DNA of 64,000 bases, taken from assembly GCA_018402565.1 (NCBI GenBank), contig JAGYIQ010000008.1:40001-104000 (forward strand), written 5' to 3'. The DNA is from Pirellulaceae bacterium. Its GTDB lineage: Bacteria; Planctomycetota; Planctomycetia; Pirellulales; Pirellulaceae. The translations under genes were made by a program, and so were the position numbers. Within the stretch, counting starts at the first letter, position 1; the number at the start of each line of letters is the position of its first letter. Positions 17,037 to 26,900 of this stretch are shown in pieces. The notes under the pieces were generated by a model. It was not told where the DNA came from and made no database searches. It was given only the letters and a program-made list of their open reading frames with translations.

Positions 17037-18965
17037 ATGAACATCCAATCCCTGTGTCTGTGCATTCTTCTGGTGGTTGGCCTATGCCCTGGAGTACCGT
17101 CAGCGTTGTCGGACGAGGGGGTTGGGCCGTCTGTCGAACCAGTGGCCCAGTGGTGGTTTGTGCCCGATGGCCGCTTGCCTGGCCGAGCCGGCGCGGAGGT
17201 CCAAGTGCCCGACTCCCGTCGCCCCGTCGCGCCGCTGATCGACATTCCCACACCCCCCATGCGATTCCAGGGACAGTTGCCTACCCAACGGCAACTGGAC
17301 TTGTGGGGCGATGCGCCGCTGCCGCGACGTCAGTGGTCGGTCGAAATGTGGGCGATATACCATGTCGATCGGCCTGCGGGGGCCGTTGCTGCCGTGCGTG
17401 GCAGCCAGGATCAGCCGCTGCCGTGGTTGTTGTCGGTGTACGATTGGCAAGCCAGCCTGCAGTTGCAATTGACCGATGGGCGTTTGGTCGCATTGCAGCA
17501 CTGCGTGAAAACTTGGGGCGGTTTTAAGGAACGCTGGTTGCATCTCGTGGCCACCGTCAATGCCGCAGAGGCTCGGTTGTATCTCAATGGCGAAGTTGTG
17601 GCGACGGCCGATTTGGAGGGCGCCGAGTTGGCGTGGCCCGATCAACCCGCGTTTGAAGCCGCCGCCTACCTGGCCAACGAGCCCACCATGGAACTGGGCG
17701 ATCTGGTCCGCGGGCTGGCGTGTTGGGATCAGGTGTTGGACCAAGAGCAGATTCAGGGTCGTTACAGCATGCTGTGCCAACAGGTTGAACAAGGCCTCGT
17801 TTATCCTGGGCAATCCCATTTTACCGCTCCACCGTATTTGAACTTGGTGACGCAGACCGGAGTCAATCTGCTGTGGGAGACAGATCGCGAGACCACCGCC
17901 GAACTTCGCTGGGGACCCACCGCGGCATTGGAGCACCGTCAAGTCTTTACCGACCCCCAGCGCCTGCATGAGACGACGTTGGAGGGCCTGGAACCTAACA
18001 CCACTTACTTCTACCGAGTGACCTGCCAAGCCAAGAATGACACGGGCAAGAATGACACGGGCAAGCGTCACACAACCGAAACCGAATCGGTCGAAGGCGA
18101 GCCTGCTTGGGACAGCGGTCTGTTGACCTTTCGTACGGCGGTGGTGCCTGGCCAGCCGTTTCGTTTTGCGATTCTCGGCGATACGGAATCTCGGCCTCAT
18201 GTCAACCGTCGCTTGGCGCAGCTGATGTGGGATGAACGACCTCACTTTGTGGTGAATCTGGGCGACTTGACCGACGCGGGGATGGAGGCACATCGCTACG
18301 AGTGGACGCACGAGTACTTTCTGGGCATGGGCGCGTTGCATAGCCGTGTTCCCGTGTTTCCGGTGCCGGGCAACGGGGAGGGGGATCTGTTTTGGTACCG
18401 TCATTACCATCGGCTGCCCGAGCCCGAAGGCTATTACCGCTTTCAGTATGGGGATATCGACTTTTTTATGCTGGACAGCAATCGTCGGGAGACCGACTTT
18501 GCGGTGGGCGGTCGTCAGTACGAATGGTTGAAGTCCAACCTCCAGGCCTCGAAGGCCAAATGGAAGATTGTCTGCCATCACCATGCGACCTACACCAGCG
18601 AGGAGGACGACTATGGGGACAGCTGGCGCGAGGCTTCGACATGGGGTGACATGAACGTGCGTCCCTTGGTGCCCCTGTGCGAGCAGGCTGGCGTTGATCT
18701 GATGATGTTCGGACACTTGCACTTGTACGAGCGATCGTTCCCGCTGCGCGACGGCCAAGTGGATTGGCAGCGCGGGGTCGTGCATTTATTGGCTGGCGGT
18801 GGCGGCGGGAATTTGGAGGACTTCGGTCCAACGCCGGCGTGGTTCAGTGCCAAGACCTATCGCGGCCATCACTATGTCACCTGCGAAGTCCAAGCCGAAG
18901 GACTGACATTTCGTATGTTCGACTTGGACGGCCGATTACGCGATCAGTGGCAAATGAAAAAGTGA
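17037..18965 (+). CDS. Secreted LamG-like + purple-acid-phosphatase-like metallophosphoesterase
   Basis: 642 residues. Signal peptide to about residue 26, then a concanavalin/LamG-like domain (about 60-250, with VEMWAIYHVDR and LYLNGEVVATADL). A fibronectin-like N-terminal domain of the purple acid phosphatase type follows (about 265-370, GVNLLWETDRETTAELRWGP, LEPNTTYFYRVTC). Last is a calcineurin-like phosphoesterase domain (375-635) with the metal motifs FAILGDTE, VVNLGDLTD, VPGNGEGD (the usual Asn is present), CHHHATY and FGHLHLYER. All metal-ligand blocks are intact, so it should be an active extracytoplasmic phosphatase or phosphodiesterase. Residues 335-345 hold a small in-frame duplication (KNDTG twice). 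Confidence 0.88.
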   Translation: MNIQSLCLCILLVVGLCPGVPSALSDEGVGPSVEPVAQWWFVPDGRLPGRAGAEVQVPDSRRPVAPLIDIPTPPMRFQGQLPTQRQLDLWGDAPLPRRQWSVEMWAIYHVDRPAGAVAAVRGSQDQPLPWLLSVYDWQASLQLQLTDGRLVALQHCVKTWGGFKERWLHLVATVNAAEARLYLNGEVVATADLEGAELAWPDQPAFEAAAYLANEPTMELGDLVRGLACWDQVLDQEQIQGRYSMLCQQVEQGLVYPGQSHFTAPPYLNLVTQTGVNLLWETDRETTAELRWGPTAALEHRQVFTDPQRLHETTLEGLEPNTTYFYRVTCQAKNDTGKNDTGKRHTTETESVEGEPAWDSGLLTFRTAVVPGQPFRFAILGDTESRPHVNRRLAQLMWDERPHFVVNLGDLTDAGMEAHRYEWTHEYFLGMGALHSRVPVFPVPGNGEGDLFWYRHYHRLPEPEGYYRFQYGDIDFFMLDSNRRETDFAVGGRQYEWLKSNLQASKAKWKIVCHHHATYTSEEDDYGDSWREASTWGDMNVRPLVPLCEQAGVDLMMFGHLHLYERSFPLRDGQVDWQRGVVHLLAGGGGGNLEDFGPTPAWFSAKTYRGHHYVTCEVQAEGLTFRMFDLDGRLRDQWQMKK

Positions 18966-19217
18966 GCAGACGGCATCTGTTGTCAACTGACACAGAAACA
19001 AACGCCGGTCCGTTGATGCAGGAAATGCCAGGCTATCCGCCACCAGGTGTGGCATGACTCGGAAGTTGGGTCGAACACCCATCAAATCGTGGCTGAACAA
19101 TCGACCCTCTGCTGGCTTGAGGTGAATAGTTCGAGAGGGGGCCGTCGTACTCGTACTCAGCCTTTGGCGGTACTCGTACTCCTACTCGAAACAGGCTTCA
19201 GGTTGACGAGGGGCCGT

Positions 19218-19510
19218 GTGGCCACGTGGCAATGATCCTTATTATTGATTATTGGGGAGTGCGCGGTAGCTGGTAGCCTGTCAGTCATGCCCCCACCGGG
19301 ACAAGCCCGGATGGTGGGCGATGTGGCCACGTGGCAATGACGCTTCTTTTTGATTATTGGGGAGTGCGCGGTAGCTGGTAGCCTGTCAGTCATGCCCCCA
19401 CCGGGACAAGCCCGGATGGTGGGCGATGTGGCCACGTGGCAATGACGCTTCTTTTTGATTATTGGGGAGGAGCTGGTAGCCTGTCAGTCATGCCCCCCAC
19501 CGGGACGAGG
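19218..19510. repeat. 105-bp tandem repeat, about 2.7 copies
   Basis: Units begin GTGGCCACGTGGCAATGA at 19218, 19323 and 19428, a constant 105-bp period. Each holds CTGGTAGCCTGTCAGTCATG and an inner palindrome CACCGGGACAAGCCCGGATGGTG. The third unit is interrupted by the 127-bp element at 19511-19637, after which its tail (CCCCGGATGGTGGGCGG) resumes. No protein-coding sense. The rest of the gap 18966-19760 has simple GTACTC/CTACTC stretches (19145-19190). Confidence 0.9.
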
Positions 19511-19637
19511 GGCTTGTTGATTTTTCCAGACTTGCATGCGAATGGGCCGTCCAACTCAAGGAAATCGCACGAAACCAGGGCGTTTCCGCGCCAATCGAAA
19601 TGCTTGACGCATTCCGCTACGGAAAAATCAACAAGCC
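19511..19637. mobile_element. 127-bp MITE with perfect 17-bp inverted ends
   Basis: GGCTTGTTGATTTTTCC (19511-19527) is perfectly complementary to 19621-19637. The element interrupts the third copy of the 105-bp tandem repeat. It is too short to encode a transposase, so it would have been moved in trans. Confidence 0.85.
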
Positions 19638-19761
19638 ACAACCCCGGATGGTGGGCGGAGTGACCAAGGGGTAATGATCCTTCTTTTTGAATATTGGGTA
19701 GGAGTTGGCCGCTGTTTACTCAGAAATCAACGCAGCGTTGTTCAGTAGTGCGACCGCCGGA

Positions 19762-22296
19762 CTACGGTGTGTTGTTGGAGAGGATTTCACGTTCCAGGGC
19801 CACGTAGCCAGGATGGCGAGGATCCTGCTGACGCAGGGTGGCGACATGTTGCGCTGCCGCTGGGCGGTTGCCGGCTGCTTGGAAGTAGGTGGCGGCGGCC
19901 AACAAGAACAAGGGTTCTTGCGGGCGACGCGCCAGCGCCTCCAAGAGGTGCTTCTCGACTAGCTCCAGATTGCCCAACAGGTACTGCGTCATGGCATAGC
20001 GGTAGTGGAGAGGCCCCGCGGCCGGCAAGTGTCCGGCCCGAGCCAACTCGGTCTCCAGCAGTTGTTGGTCCTGTCCACGCAGTCGTGTGACCAGGTCCTG
20101 GGTGGCCTGCGAGTCGCCGCCCGGTTTCTGCTCCAACAACGTCGCCAAGTTGGAGCGAATACCATACACGCTGGGGGAATGCTGGAGGGCCAAGCGATAG
20201 TACTCCTCGGCGCGGTCTGGCTGACCCAGTGACTCGTAGATGTTGGCCACCGAGGCCATCTCTTCGTTGAGCAAATGGACCGCCAGGGCTTCGTCCAGGG
20301 CTTGCTGCCAGCGCCGCTGTTGAGGTCCTAGCAACTCGCTGCGCCAAGCGGGCGGCAGTTGCAGGAGGATCGCGGCCGCTCGGATGCGGACCAAACGGGT
20401 ATCGTGGCTCAGCAGTTCGACCACCGGCCCACTCAAGCGTTGCACTTCGCTTTGGCACTGGGGTGTGGGCCAGCCGTACGATGTGTACTCCAGCAGGCGC
20501 AGGATCTCCTGCTCGATCCGTTGCAGGGCTTGGTTGACGACAAAGGGATCAGCATCACTCAAAGCGGTCAGGGCTGCCTGCAGCGAGTCGGCGTCGAGCC
20601 ACTGGCTGATTTCCGCCCACGCGGTCACGCGGTACATCGGCGAGGCAGCACGATCGGTGGCCCATTTCAGCAGGGCCTGGCGCTCGGTCGGGCCGGGTGG
20701 CGGGGCGGCTCCTCGAGTGGCCTGCCAAATGGGATGCAAGTGTTCCGCGAAATGTGGGGGGTAGGCCGGTTTGCCCTGTCGTTGACGCCAGGTGTCAACA
20801 AGGTCGGCTGCCCAGCGATCCACCCGTTGTAATTCGGCGATGACTTCTGGCTGGCCTTGTTCCGCCAGTCGCTGCCAATCCTGATACCGAGGAACTTGGT
20901 CAACCAGTTCGCTGGGCAAACGCTTGGCATCGGCGTGACAACCGGTACAAGCATTGGGCACGCCCAATGTGACGCTCAAGTCCGGGCGGGGAACGCGAAT
21001 GCTGTGATCACGTCGTGGATCGACGTCCATGTAGTGCCGAGTGGGCATGTGGCAGTCCACGCAGCGGCTGCCGGGACCGCCGGCGACATGGCCATGGTGT
21101 TGCGGCGAGTCGTACACGCCGGCCGGATGTTGGTGGCACGAGGTGCAGAGGCGATTGTCCGGATAGTAAGTTTTGGCGGTGTGCGGGTCATGACAGTCTG
21201 TGCAGCGGATCCCTTTGCTGTACATCTTGCTCTGCAAGTACGAACCCAGTTCGAAGACTTCGTCTTTGATTTGACCGTCGACAAAATAAGTTTCCGCCAA
21301 CATGGGCTCGTAGACCACGTGATCGGCTAACTCCCCCGTTTGATGGAAGTCCTCGTGCAGTAAACGCCGTCGACTGTGGCAACTGGCGCAGACCTCGACT
21401 TGCTCCGCAGCGGTGGCTGTCTTGAGCGAGGCCAAGCCGGTTCCCTGGCCCGTCCACCAAGTGGTCCAGGGCGATTGCATCAGCTCGACGTGTCGACTAC
21501 CTGGCCCATGGCAGGCTTCACAGGCGACTTCGATATCGGAGAAGGTAGTGCGAAATCCAGCTAATTGATGGTCAAAGTTTTTGTGCAGATCGGTGCTATG
21601 ACAGGCGGCACAGGCCGTGTTCCAACGCTGGGTAACTCCCGTCCAGTGTAGGGGGTCCTGCGGCTGGAGTTTTTCCGGCACATCTTCGGGACGCAGATAA
21701 AACCAACGCCCTTGGTCGACGTCCCAGCAGAGTCGTAACACTTGCAAAGCGGGCAGTCCCTCACCCGCTACCGGGTCAATCAAATCGGCGGGAGTCGTCG
21801 CGGTAGTAGTAGAACTCGATGATGGACTGGCGGGTGGCAGGTCGTTGACCACTTGCACCATGTACTGTTGCAGGGGGTGGTAGGCCAAGACAAAGCGGAC
21901 TTCGAATTCGGCCAAGCCCCCGCGTGGTCCTTCCGTCCGGACCATGAACTTGCCGTCGCGTTGGAAGAAGTGGCTGGTCAGATCGTCATGGGACAGAGTT
22001 TGGTTGTTGAAGTCACCCCGGACCGTCTCGGGTGTGGCGACCGCCAATGCATGATGGTGGTGCGATTGGAGGAACTGTTCGTGTTGTGTTTGGTGGCAGG
22101 CCACACAGGCCGCCCGGCCGACGAAGTGGGCGTCACGTGCGACTGGCTGACCCGAGGATTCGTTGCGAGCCGTGTTCCGAGCAGACCAGGGACCGACGCC
22201 AGGCCGACCGATGCTCCAGACGACGAGAGCGGCTAGAGTCACCCCCAGGCTAATGATGGCGATTCGGCCGACCCAACTTCTCCAGGCCGCCTTCAT
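19762..22296 (-). CDS. Eight-heme cytochrome c with TPR C-terminus
   Basis: 844 residues from ATG 22294-22296. The open frame extends 174 codons further upstream, but this ATG gives a single N-terminal membrane anchor (WVGRIAIISLGVTLAALVVW) and overlaps the preceding gene by ATGA. Eight CxxCH heme sites are visible (CVACH, CAACH, CEACH, CASCH, CTDCH, CTSCH, CVDCH, CTGCH), with cytochrome c554/c552-like spacing. The second half carries HEAT-like and TPR-like repeats (YESLGQPDRAEEYYRLALQH). It is a membrane-tethered periplasmic electron carrier or reductase. Its substrate cannot be read from sequence. Confidence 0.88.
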   Translation of the reverse strand: MKAAWRSWVGRIAIISLGVTLAALVVWSIGRPGVGPWSARNTARNESSGQPVARDAHFVGRAACVACHQTQHEQFLQSHHHHALAVATPETVRGDFNNQTLSHDDLTSHFFQRDGKFMVRTEGPRGGLAEFEVRFVLAYHPLQQYMVQVVNDLPPASPSSSSTTTATTPADLIDPVAGEGLPALQVLRLCWDVDQGRWFYLRPEDVPEKLQPQDPLHWTGVTQRWNTACAACHSTDLHKNFDHQLAGFRTTFSDIEVACEACHGPGSRHVELMQSPWTTWWTGQGTGLASLKTATAAEQVEVCASCHSRRRLLHEDFHQTGELADHVVYEPMLAETYFVDGQIKDEVFELGSYLQSKMYSKGIRCTDCHDPHTAKTYYPDNRLCTSCHQHPAGVYDSPQHHGHVAGGPGSRCVDCHMPTRHYMDVDPRRDHSIRVPRPDLSVTLGVPNACTGCHADAKRLPSELVDQVPRYQDWQRLAEQGQPEVIAELQRVDRWAADLVDTWRQRQGKPAYPPHFAEHLHPIWQATRGAAPPPGPTERQALLKWATDRAASPMYRVTAWAEISQWLDADSLQAALTALSDADPFVVNQALQRIEQEILRLLEYTSYGWPTPQCQSEVQRLSGPVVELLSHDTRLVRIRAAAILLQLPPAWRSELLGPQQRRWQQALDEALAVHLLNEEMASVANIYESLGQPDRAEEYYRLALQHSPSVYGIRSNLATLLEQKPGGDSQATQDLVTRLRGQDQQLLETELARAGHLPAAGPLHYRYAMTQYLLGNLELVEKHLLEALARRPQEPLFLLAAATYFQAAGNRPAAAQHVATLRQQDPRHPGYVALEREILSNNTP

Positions 22297-22487
22297 AATT
22301 CGTTGTTTCGCTTCAAAGGGACCAAGGCGATCGCGCCTTTTCCAGCCTGACAGCCGCCGCAGCCACCGCAGCCGCTCGCACGGCCGCCTGTGCTTGGAAG
22401 GAGGCCGCGGTAAGCCCACCAAGTCAAATATGCCAAGGCCCACAATAGCACGGTCCCTGTCAGCAGCCACTGCCAGATATCGGACAT
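22293..22487 (-). CDS. Tiny membrane protein with CGGCGGC motif (FeoB-associated-like)
   Basis: 64 residues: one transmembrane helix (WLLTGTVLLWALAYLTWWAY) and then GRASGCGGCGGCQAGK, the closely spaced Cys cluster of the FeoB-associated Cys-rich membrane protein family. Its stop overlaps the start of the eight-heme cytochrome by four bases (ATGA), so the two are translationally coupled. A role in metal or heme handling for the cytochrome is inference. Confidence 0.7.
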   Translation of the reverse strand: MSDIWQWLLTGTVLLWALAYLTWWAYRGLLPSTGGRASGCGGCGGCQAGKGAIALVPLKRNNEL

Positions 22488-22750
22488 TGCGTTTTGTACC
22501 TTGAAGGAACGGGTGGGATGGGATTTCTGCCGGGTTTATTGTTGTTCCTGGGTCGACCCAAGTCAATGTCCGCGACACTTTGCCGGCGTCGCCGATTCCG
22601 TCGCGGGTTGGGTCTTTGTGACGCGGCGTGGCGGGTTGCCACTGACAAGCGAAACCCTGGGTTGCGAAGGCTCGCGGCGACATGCGAACAAACGGTCGCC
22701 GCAGTGCCCTGCCCTGGGCGGAGAATCGTTCAGGCAGGTTAGTCGAAGAG

Positions 22751-22850
22751 GAACCAGACGCTGACGCGTTCCGGCTGATTTGGGAACCGGACGCTGACGC
22801 GTTTTGGCTGATTCCCAATTCGTTAGGTTGGGTTGCGGACGAGTCCTAAC
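22751..22850. repeat. Degenerate repeat related to family C
   Basis: Two tandem-like variants of GACGCTGACGCGTTxxGGCT are followed by CCCAATTCGTTAGGTTG and GGACGAGTCC, matching the right half of the palindromic repeat at 3253-3371. The stretch 22488-23077 otherwise holds no convincing gene. Confidence 0.5.
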
Positions 22851-23077
22851 TTCTGCTTGGAAGATGTAAAGCTGGCTTGTTGTGCGACCTAAAGCCTGCT
22901 CGAAGCCCAATTTCTCTGCGTAACATTACTCGTTTTTGCGGAATCGGCACTAAAGGGTATAATCCCTACGATCCTCCCGACCGATCTAACCGGAAAGGCC
23001 GGCTACCTGCGGAGTCTCGCCCGCCGGGAGCAAAAAAGCTGGGAAAAGCCGACGGTTTGTTCTAACGAGGATCCCCC

Positions 23078-24343
23078 ATGAACCAAAAACGACTGGCGAT
23101 CACTTTTATCGCGACCGTTTGCCTGGCCTGTTTTGTGACGGCCAAACAATCGCATGCGCAGACCTTTGGGGTCGAGCTGCACAACAACTTGATGCCAGCT
23201 TCAGGCGGTATGGGTGGGGTCGGTATCGCCCGTCCGCAGGACGTGACCTCGGGGATCAACGCCAACCCCGCTTCGCTGACGCAATTCGCCGGCACCCAGT
23301 TCCTGTTCGGCAGTGCCTGGGCCGAGCCGACCTTGAACATGAATCAAACCAGCTCGCTACCTCTGTTGGGCGTCGAGCCGTTCGCGGCCAAATCCACCGC
23401 CCCCGGCGTGCCGGCTGGCAATATCGGTATCACTCAAGATCTGCGGGCACTGGGCCTGCCCGGGACAATGGGTGTCGGGTTTGTGACCACCAGCGGCGCG
23501 TTCGCGGATTTTCGTCATGTTCCTGCTAGCAACGGCACCAATACCGGACTGGCGATGTTCTCAGTGCCGGTGGCCATTGGCGTGGATGTGACCGATCGAT
23601 TGTCGTTGGGTGCGGGAGCGGCTTTGGGCATTGCCTTCTACGATGGTCCATTCGTCGGCGTGGGTGGCATGACCCCGGACTATGCCCTGCGGGGTTCTGT
23701 GGGCGCCAACTACCGCCTCCGACCGGACACGACCCTGGGGGCGTACTACCAGACGAAGCAGTCGTTTACGTTTGACAACGCGTTCAAGTTCGGGTTGGGG
23801 CCGCTGGAGGTCGCTCGCGACATTGATTTGGACCTGCCGGAGAACATCGGTATTGGTTTGGCCAATGAGTCCCTTTTCGATGGTCGGTTGCTATTGGGTG
23901 TCGACGTGCTGTACAAGTTTTGGGACGACACCAGTTCGTTCGGGACCTACTACAACAACCAATTGGTCGTTCAGTTGGGCAGCCAACTGAGTGTGGGGCG
24001 ATGGCGGTTGCGTAGCGGTTACGCTTGGGCGGAGAATCCCATCGATCCGTCCCCTCTCGACCTCAATGTTGGGGGAGTTCCCGTCGGGTCCATCCCGGCT
24101 GTGTCCTACGCTCAAGGATTGGTGGCTGTGACCAGCCAACATCGCTTGACCGGTGGTATCGGGATCGTGGATTTACTGCCCGGCATCGACCTGGACATCA
24201 TGGCTGGCGGCATGTTTGAAGACAGTCAAGCGTTGGGGAACTTTACCACGACCAGTATCGAAAGCTATTGGTTGGGAGCCGGCGTCACTTGGCGATTCGG
24301 TCGCGGTGGTTGCGGCGATACCTCTGCCCCAGATCGCTGGTAA
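23078..24343 (+). CDS. FadL/OmpP1-family outer-membrane transporter
   Basis: 421 residues. Signal peptide to about residue 27 (cleavage near SHAQ). The mature N-terminus has the family plug pattern with GGMGGVGIARPQD and NANPASLTQF (the NPA block typical of FadL). Alternating beta-strand sequence follows, with repeated aromatic girdles and a C-terminal strand ending in YWLGAGVTWRFGRGG. It would import hydrophobic compounds across the outer membrane. It is next to an OprP-like porin in the same direction, 317 bp upstream of it. Confidence 0.88.
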   Translation: MNQKRLAITFIATVCLACFVTAKQSHAQTFGVELHNNLMPASGGMGGVGIARPQDVTSGINANPASLTQFAGTQFLFGSAWAEPTLNMNQTSSLPLLGVEPFAAKSTAPGVPAGNIGITQDLRALGLPGTMGVGFVTTSGAFADFRHVPASNGTNTGLAMFSVPVAIGVDVTDRLSLGAGAALGIAFYDGPFVGVGGMTPDYALRGSVGANYRLRPDTTLGAYYQTKQSFTFDNAFKFGLGPLEVARDIDLDLPENIGIGLANESLFDGRLLLGVDVLYKFWDDTSSFGTYYNNQLVVQLGSQLSVGRWRLRSGYAWAENPIDPSPLDLNVGGVPVGSIPAVSYAQGLVAVTSQHRLTGGIGIVDLLPGIDLDIMAGGMFEDSQALGNFTTTSIESYWLGAGVTWRFGRGGCGDTSAPDRW

Positions 24344-24660
24344 GCTCGACCATCTTCGAGCCATCGTTCTTTTTCAAGGCGCTGCGATTGTCCACGCGAA
24401 TCCCGTTTTCCGCGATCACATCGCACTGCCGCGATAGGGCTGCCAAACACGGAATGGCAGCGACGATTGTTGCTTGGCGACAACCCGCAAAAGTGGTGTT
24501 GTCTGCCACCAGCGAGTTCCACAGTTTTTCTTTGGGGGGGGAGCCGGTGGCGTTCAATCCACGTTGTCGTCGGGGGGCCAACGGCGCTGATGCCTGGGTC
24601 TTCGGTATCCGCATGAGTGTCAATTTGTAATTCGCGAGTGACAACAATAAGTAGTAAAGC
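24344..24660. other. Gap between porin genes
   Basis: Open frames exist on both strands but neither has a start site or family signal that favours it. The C-terminal-looking minus-strand reading (ending near 24285) overlaps the end of the FadL-like gene and is not called. No promoter or terminator is evident. Confidence 0.4.
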
Positions 24661-26151
24661 ATGATGGCCCTGTCGCTCCGCCCAACTCGAATTGTCCTCA
24701 CGACCTTGGTCACACTCGTGACCCTGTGGGGAGGGTGGCTGGCCGAGGGACGCGGTCAGCGGGTGACCACGTCGCAATGGGAGTTCGTGGATCTGGAGCT
24801 GGCACCCCAACCGGTCTTGTTCCCCGCCGCCCAGGAGGGCTCGGCCCGACCCGGGGCCAACGACGAGGGTATCGACTTGCCGCTCGTCTTCGCTGCATCC
24901 CCGCCGTCGAGCTCCGTGGATACGCCCCCTCGTTCGCAGAGCGATGCCGGATTAACCGGTCGTGTCGGATACGATCGCGGCTTTTACATCGCCAGCGATC
25001 GTGGTCCGGACCGACCGATTGGTGATGAGGCCTACTTATTGCGATTCAACGGCTGGGGGCATTTCCGTATGACCAATTCGGAGGCCTTTGGAGGCAGCGA
25101 AGGCTTCAACCAACTGCAACTAAAACGTGCCCGGCTCATATTCTCTGGCCATGCATTCACCCCGGCATTTTCCTGGTTGGTCGCTTTGGATGGACGCAGC
25201 CAAGCCGATGGAGCCATTCGTTTATTGGACTATTTTTTGGATTACGACTTGGGTTCGGAGGTCTTCGGCCTGGAGTCCAAGCGACTGGCGTTGAAGCTGG
25301 GGCAATACAAGATTCCCTTTACGCTGTCTCGATTTTTGTCCGCTCAAGAGATGCAGTTCACCGACCGATCCGTGTCCAGCATGTTCTTCGATGCCAATCG
25401 TAGCCTAGCGTTTGGGGCGTATGGGGAGAACCAGCAGTCCGCGGCCCTCTGGACCTGGGAGACCGCGATTTTTAATGGCTTGGTGACCGGGGGTGCCGAA
25501 ACGGGAGCCGCGGGCGGCCTCGACAATAACACTGCGGTCTCGGGGCGTTTGGCCAGTTATTGGGGTGGCGATTGGGGTAGCGATGACCAATGCGATTACG
25601 ACTTTCACGAATCACCGGTTTATCGCTTGGGCGGTGCCTTTGCCGCTTCTAACATCGATCGTATCGGACAGACGGAGTTTGGTGCCATTCGTGTGGTGGA
25701 CAGTGGCCAGCGATTGTCCAACCTGCTGCCGGCGCAAGTCACGGGGTATCGTGTGAACAAGTACGCACTGGACGCCTCGGTCAAGTATCGCGGTTGGTCG
25801 ATGACCAGCGAGTACTACTTTCGCAACATCGGCGGCTTCCAGGGAGCCGCCCTGCCCGGCTTGTTCGATCACGGCTTCTCGATCGATGTGGGCTATTTTG
25901 TGATCCCGCAAAAGATGGAACTGTTGGCTCGCTGGTCGCGGGTCGTGGGCAATTCGGGAACGTTGGGGCTGGGCAACCGCAGCGCCGATGAACGCTCGTT
26001 GGGTGGCGTTTGGTACTTCCGTCGTCATGCAGCCAAATTGACGGTCGACGCCACCTACTTAGACGGAGCACCCATCGATGCATTCTCGCTTGACATTTTC
26101 CCGGGACAACAAGGGTGGTTGATGCGCACCCAGTTGCAATTTAGCTTTTAA
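24661..26151 (+). CDS. OprP/OprO-type phosphate-selective porin family protein
   Basis: 496 residues from ATG 24661 (ATG 24664 is equally possible). N-terminal signal region to about residue 30. A proline-rich linker follows, then the porin-P pattern: GYDRGFYIAS, EAYLLRFNGWGHFR, LKRARLIFSGHAF, LKLGQYKIPFTLSRFLSAQE, LLARWSRV. The last strand ends in Phe (MRTQLQFSF), the usual sorting signal for BAM-inserted porins. Anion (phosphate or polyphosphate) selectivity is known for some members but cannot be assumed here. It follows the FadL-like gene in the same direction. Confidence 0.88.
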   Translation: MMALSLRPTRIVLTTLVTLVTLWGGWLAEGRGQRVTTSQWEFVDLELAPQPVLFPAAQEGSARPGANDEGIDLPLVFAASPPSSSVDTPPRSQSDAGLTGRVGYDRGFYIASDRGPDRPIGDEAYLLRFNGWGHFRMTNSEAFGGSEGFNQLQLKRARLIFSGHAFTPAFSWLVALDGRSQADGAIRLLDYFLDYDLGSEVFGLESKRLALKLGQYKIPFTLSRFLSAQEMQFTDRSVSSMFFDANRSLAFGAYGENQQSAALWTWETAIFNGLVTGGAETGAAGGLDNNTAVSGRLASYWGGDWGSDDQCDYDFHESPVYRLGGAFAASNIDRIGQTEFGAIRVVDSGQRLSNLLPAQVTGYRVNKYALDASVKYRGWSMTSEYYFRNIGGFQGAALPGLFDHGFSIDVGYFVIPQKMELLARWSRVVGNSGTLGLGNRSADERSLGGVWYFRRHAAKLTVDATYLDGAPIDAFSLDIFPGQQGWLMRTQLQFSF

Positions 26152-26453
26152 AACTGCCTAAACTGAGGGGTAAAGCTCAGGGCGGCACATGGCACCGATC
26201 GGCTGATTCGGAATAGCCAGACCGCACCGCACTCCTACTCCTACTCGTACTCCTACTCGGATTTTAGCCTGTTTCGAGTACCAGCATCGCCAACGGCTGG
26301 GTCCGCACAGGAAAGTCGGCAGGATTGATCGTTCGTGGCGTCACGCCATGGATCCTCTCATCGCTTCCGGGTTTTGATCATGCATTGAAGCTGACGCGGA
26401 AATGTACGATTATCAAGCGTTCCAGGTCGTCGCGATCGCGGTGCCGGGAAACG
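26152..26453. other. Intergenic with simple CTACTC repeat
   Basis: A run of CCTACTCGTACTCCTACTCG at about 26229-26260 matches a similar run near 19145-19190. No gene seen. Confidence 0.5.
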
Positions 26454-26614
26454 TCACCGTTCACGGGTGGGAGGTCATCCTTGGGGCTGGTGCATTCCGC
26501 AAGTCGGATGGTTCTCGGGGCAAACCGGCAGCGTTGTCCAGTGGCTTTGACTCGCAAACAATCGACTGGTTAGCCCGACTTGCTGCATGACACCCTACGA
26601 GGCGTGAACGGTTA
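26454..26614. repeat. Dispersed repeat family B, copy 2
   Basis: Matches 1435-1594 over its whole length with scattered substitutions. The ends (ACCGTTCACG at the left, CGTGAACGGTTA at the right) form an inverted repeat. The stretch 26615-26895 between it and the Y RNA candidate holds short fragments only. Confidence 0.65.
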
Positions 26615-26900
26615 TCGGAAAGCTTATCCGCCGTGAGTGATTCTATGAAAGCGTTGTCAGAAAGAGTTCAACAAGGCGATCCGTATTTTCGCTGGCGGGC
26701 TGGGTCTACATCCTGCTGGGCCCGGTGCAGTTTGCCAACGGGTATTATTGGGGCAAGCAACTGCGCGAGTAGTTGGTCCTCGGAGGGACCGTAGATCCGA
26801 TTCAGGCGTGTTGCGGACCGGTTTTTTTGTGCCTGGGGATTCTGGAAAATACACAAATTTTTGCGCGAACGAGGCTCGTGGAGAGCTGTCTATCTAGGGG

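Noticed and set aside
17100..18785. 561-codon minus-strand frame
   Set aside because: Antisense shadow of the metallophosphoesterase, whose metal motifs are all intact on the plus strand.
19218..19510. CRISPR-like array
   Set aside because: Units are contiguous 105-bp tandem repeats with no unique spacers and no cas genes nearby.
22297..22818. N-terminal extension of the eight-heme cytochrome
   Set aside because: The extra 174 codons overlap the small Cys-rich gene and repeat DNA and would bury the membrane anchor.
24285..24713. 142-codon minus-strand frame between the porin genes
   Set aside because: Overlaps the ends of both porin genes, no ribosome-binding site, no family signal.
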